A stretch of 64,000 nt of DNA, from the NCBI GenBank assembly GCA_026874595.1, contig CM049320.1, positions 28,318,714 to 28,382,713 on the forward strand. The letters run 5' to 3'. Positions 60,822 to 64,000 of the stretch are shown piece by piece (position 1 is the first letter of the stretch; each line of letters begins with the position of its first letter). A program made the translations under genes and the position numbers. The notes under the pieces were generated by a model that ran no database searches, was not told the DNA's origin, and saw only the letters and a list, made by a program, of their open reading frames with translations. This DNA comes from Sipunculus nudus. Its lineage: Eukaryota; Annelida; Sipuncula; Golfingiida; Sipunculidae.

Positions 60822-62287
60822 TTTTTATTGTCTGATTTAAAATTATCTGCATGGCTTTTTTATGCATGTAAGAACATTGAGAGCAAGAGGAAGGGCATGC
60901 GTAATTTGTTTGTATGAGCTGTTATACGAACAACAAAAAGAATGCAAATATAGAAATTTATTGTATCACTTAAAGACAAGCTGTTATGACAGCACACTGA
61001 GTGAATATACCTTCCTAGGAGCCACAGACGGAATATGTATCAATTTTAACTAATATCCATGCCAACAGGCATTGTGTAATTAAAAAGCAATTAGGGAACA
61101 AGGGAGTTGTGGCTTCTCTTACTCTACAGCAGTGGGCTATCTTATACCCATCCAGTAACCTGATGTCACTGGCTGTGATGATAAGATCCCAGCACTGACA
61201 CCAGCTTAATTACTCCAGGCTAACAATCACTCAGCAAGACCCCTTGCAGGGTCAGTCTGTTAGGCCAGTCCTTGTTACCCCTGACCACTGTATGTCTGGC
61301 AGGGACAGGGAAAGGGTGGCTGGGGAGGTGAAAGAGTGGCGGGGCACATGAAAGAGTGGCGGGTAACATTAAAGGCTAGTGGTGAGAAATGAAAGGCTGG
61401 CGGTGTGCCAGGCTATACTGGCTAGTGGAGAACTCTGATATATGGATACCTTAAAATTTAAAACAATCAATAATTTCTACTTGAGAACCATTAATTTCTA
61501 TTTGCAAGATCATGTATCTTTAAACAATATATATGTTTACGTTTCATGGACTTCCTCCTTCAGTCATCAATATAGTACAGTAACAATTTTCTCTATGTGA
61601 TAAAGACACAACACAGCTCTGCATGGAACTACTACCCTCCCTTCAGTAATAAAAGGTATTATGATCTAAGGTTTGATGGTGAACTATTCACTTGCCAATA
61701 TACTGAGTTAAATGTTAATAAAATTCAATATGATTTCTTAACACCAACGATTTGTCTTCTATGTAATATTACAGACAAATTATGAATTTTTTGGCCCATA
61801 GTGTAATTTCATATTTTAGATCCTGACTACATCATATGGCAACAAGAAGTGCTTTTTACCTTAGTTATTGTGTATTTTGGTAAAAAAAATGACTAATACC
61901 ATACTGCTCCACAGCACAGACTTCAATCAGAGACATTACTGTAACCTATTATTTGTGACAAAACAGCTTTGTGAACTTTTCTTGTACTAACAAATACATA
62001 AATTATGGGATGTATGATTATTTACATTTATATAAATTTTATGTATGTTAGTGTACTTTAACAGTACTGTCTGAATAAACTGATAGGCTGACTTTAATGT
62101 GTTGTCTCTAATTGCAGTTACAGATCATCTGGAGCTTATCATGGATCTTTGTAGGTCTAAAATTAAATGCCAAACATGTTCATAGATGCAAGTACTATAT
62201 TGGCATTTTTGGTTCCCACCATTTTAATTTAGATAGAAGATAATAGCATTAGTGAATAAAAAGATTATAAAAGTATGCAGACGCCTT
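60822..62287. other. Non-coding stretch between two LINE remnants
   Basis: A patch at 61,090-61,430 is more complex, with a GAAAGAGTGGCGGG-type phrase repeated three to five times (61,310-61,430). No gene supported. Confidence 0.45.
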
Positions 62288-62868
62288 ATGTAAAAAATGC
62301 AGTTAAAGGATGTACTTTCTTAGGAAACTGAAATGCTTTCAAATTGATTAGAAAATACTTACTTTGTTTTACAGATGATAACACATCTGTTGTACAAAGT
62401 GTGGTAACTTTTAGTATTCTCTGCTGGTGGAATAATCTGAGTGTCGCTAACAAAGAAAGATTTGAGAGAAAGAGGAAAAGTGCAGAACCTATTAATGATG
62501 TAGACTTAGAAATCTTTGAAAGTATGTATTGTCTAAAGGTACTGAGTCAGTTTTAAACCATGATGAAAAGTCAGCATCAGCTCAGTACAGGAAACAGATG
62601 GTTGAAATCTGGAAGATGTATACAGTCCATCAGGTGCAAAACAAATCGTTTCAGGGACTCATTCATGCCCAGTGCAGTGCGTTGTTTTTTAAGCCTATGT
62701 AAAGCATTAATATGTTTTTAGTCATTAATCATATGCGTTTAACACGGTATTATTATTACTATTTTTATTACCTTATTATAAATATTATTATTTCCTTAGT
62801 TCAGCCACATATCAGTTGCTTGACACCCAAATTCCATATTGGCAATAAATGATATCTTATCTTATTTT
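62288..62868 (+). pseudogene. Non-LTR retrotransposon reverse transcriptase tail with 3' end, broken
   Basis: Plus-strand translation gives LRKLKCFQID, stop, KILTLFYR in one frame (62,319 onward), then after a frameshift SVVTFSILCWWNNLSVANKE (within 62,395-62,460). Past one stop (62,554-62,556), the same frame reads SGRC and KTNRFRDSFMPSAVR (62,608-62,685). These are consecutive conserved blocks of the C-terminus of CR1/L2/jockey-group LINE proteins. A 3' UTR follows and ends in ATCTTATCTTATTTTT, a simple-repeat tail. The catalytic domain and endonuclease are missing, so it is 5' truncated and inactive. It faces away from the remnant at 60.5-60.8 kb and differs from it in sequence. Confidence 0.8.
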
Positions 62869-63338
62869 TTTCTTTTTTATTAGAGAATACCTGTTCTGTT
62901 TTATTCTGGCTGTTTCAATAATATCCTCAAAAACCGACCCAAGTCGTGCAAAAAATTTAATATCAGCTTCATCATTTAAGAGAGATTTGGTTACTGGGCC
63001 TTATGCTGAATAACTGAAGCCTTGCTGTTTATTAAAATATTAATATCATTTATTTGTTTGGATATTAATAACAGATCTGTATAAATGAAATAATAAAACA
63101 AAATACTAACAAAAAACGGTGATGTTTACACAACTGCATGTGTATGCAATGTAAAATCGAAATGTTCAGGTTTTTTTTTGTTCTGAAGATATGCTCTGAA
63201 ATATCTCCGGAAGTTCTCCGAGAATTCGCCAGCTCTGTGCGGGATTCTCTAACTTTTACTTCAGTCATGGTCCGTGACTTTCAAAACAACACCAACGGGC
63301 GGTCTACATGACGTCAATATTAAAAGATGCCGGCCTAC

Positions 63339-63506
63339 CTGACGCGTGCGCCGGTATCGTTTGAAGGCATCTTGCAAACTCCCTTTTTCGTCACCATTGC
63401 CGAAGTCAACGACAAAAGATTTAATACTGTTGTCTCCATCAAGTTCGTCTTCCTCGCTCCCTGCACTGTTTATTTCATCCATTGTACCACGTGCTTCGTC
63501 CGCCAT
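63339..63506 (-). CDS. Candidate first coding exon of an unrecognised gene
   Basis: Minus strand, 56 codons in phase 0, starting MADEARGTMDEINSAGSEED, with a basic end (DAFKRYRRTRQ). The start ATGGCGG sits in a strong context (ATCATGG). The exon stops at CAG|GTAGGC, a consensus splice donor (GT at 63,338-63,337). Unspliced, the frame runs only 24 more codons. The composition, an acidic Ser/Glu/Asp-rich N-terminus followed by a hydrophobic FVVDFG patch and a basic stretch, is protein-like, and CpG content is high, unlike the rest of the window. I recognise no domain or family. Further exons would lie to the left, possibly beyond the window. An in-frame upstream ATG at 63,554 has a poorer context. 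Confidence 0.5.
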
Positions 63507-63559
63507 GATGGATTTCGGCGTCGCGCACCAACCCGGAAATCTGTAAAATACCAAACGTA

Positions 63560-63850
63560 CAGGAAAATATTGGGGTTTTCATAGTTTTATTTATTTAGAT
63601 TATTCTAAATTGTATACAACAGTGTGAGATTTAGCTAGATAAAGGGAAAGTATTTGGGCTTTATTGCTTCTTTTAAACTTACGTTGTTTTGTTTTGGTCC
63701 AGGTGCCTTGGCGATTGCAAAACATTCCCACAGACCCCGAGCGGTGATACAAGAACGTCGCTCATTGGCTCTCGCTGAACGTACGCGGCCAATCGGTAAC
63801 GCGGAAACCCAGTCTCGACCGTTGTGAAATGCCCTGAGGGCGTCTACTTA
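63560..63850 (-). promoter_or_regulatory. CpG-rich promoter with two CCAAT boxes
   Basis: Upstream of the candidate exon: ATTGG at 63,764-63,768 (CCAAT on the minus strand) and CCAAT at 63,789-63,793 on the plus strand, about 20 bp apart and 260-290 bp from the ATG. CpGs are clustered (63,740-63,810). No TATA box is evident. Paired CCAAT boxes in opposite orientation are common in NF-Y-driven, often bidirectional, promoters, so a divergent gene to the right is possible. Confidence 0.45.
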
Positions 63851-64000
63851 CTTTCCACAAACTGATAACTGGATTTTGCAAGATCTTAGCAAATTTGACC
63901 TGAGGTCAATTCACCTTAGCACTAATTTTAGTTTTAATAATGTGAAAGGAAGAAAAATAACAGTGCTGTATTGGGTGCTCTTAGTATGTTTTTCACGCCA
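63851..64000. other. Upstream flank at window edge
   Basis: AT-richer sequence after the promoter-like segment, cut off by the window end. Confidence 0.4.

Noticed and set aside
63065-63268. Minus-strand frame starting MTEVKVRESR directly after the candidate first exon's read-through stop
   Set aside because: It would need read-through or re-initiation; the consensus donor at 63,338 makes this intron sequence more likely, and the frame ends in AT-rich hydrophobic noise.
1-64000. A multi-gene defence, biosynthetic or viral system
   Set aside because: No cluster of coding genes, no viral protein and no long open reading frame outside repeats could be found on either strand.

Overview
This is eukaryotic nuclear DNA: AT-rich, gene-poor, full of short transposons, microsatellites and minisatellites, with no long open reading frame of genuine coding character. 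Non-autonomous Helitron-like elements carrying internal tandem repeats around a GGTGGCGCCACC core, together with tRNA-derived SINEs and many small TIR elements, point to an invertebrate. A mollusc, probably a bivalve, fits best because such elements (pearl/HINE type) are characteristic there. That assignment is inference.

The only credible protein-coding signal is at the right edge. On the minus strand, a 56-codon first exon (63,506 to 63,339) has a good start context, ends at a consensus splice donor, and lies below a CpG-rich segment with two CCAAT boxes. If real, most of the window is the first intron of this gene or flanking DNA. A weaker promoter-like island on the plus strand (about 1,490-2,147: two CCAAT boxes, a GC box, a TATA-like box, a possible splice donor) may start another transcript. 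Several complex, non-repetitive islands (22.5-23.2, 36.3-36.7, 38.8-39.2, 41.0-41.4 kb) resemble conserved non-coding DNA. Two of them hold palindromic RFX X-box-like sites, and a third such site is at 27.0 kb.

Layout: 0.2-1.4 kb Helitron-like element; 1.5-2.1 kb promoter-like island; 2.4-3.2 kb inverted-repeat element; 3.2-13.3 kb AT-rich DNA with MITEs; 13.3-14.7 kb Harbinger-like element; 17.4-19.3 kb MITEs and a SINE; 24.9-26.4 kb Helitron-like element; 30-31 kb and 35.8-36.3 kb dispersed repeats; 35.8-48.9 kb a minisatellite-rich zone with four unrelated tandem arrays (41, 33, 28 and 42 bp units); 45.9-47.9 kb a Helitron-like element nested in the 42-bp array; 52.6-54.6 kb another Helitron-like element; 55.9-58.9 kb three MITEs and a hairpin cluster; 60.5-62.9 kb two broken LINE reverse transcriptase tails; 63.3-63.85 kb first exon and promoter.

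There is no operon, CRISPR array or multi-gene system. The most informative material is transposon biology: (1) two related Helitron2/Helentron-type families whose ends can be read, one copy having a paralogous empty site; (2) a minisatellite made of 13 copies of the box-A half of a tRNA-Gln-like SINE head; (3) minisatellites whose units each contain a palindromic transcription-factor-like site (paired E-boxes; a Maf-like palindrome). Coordinates of repeats without exact ends are approximate.
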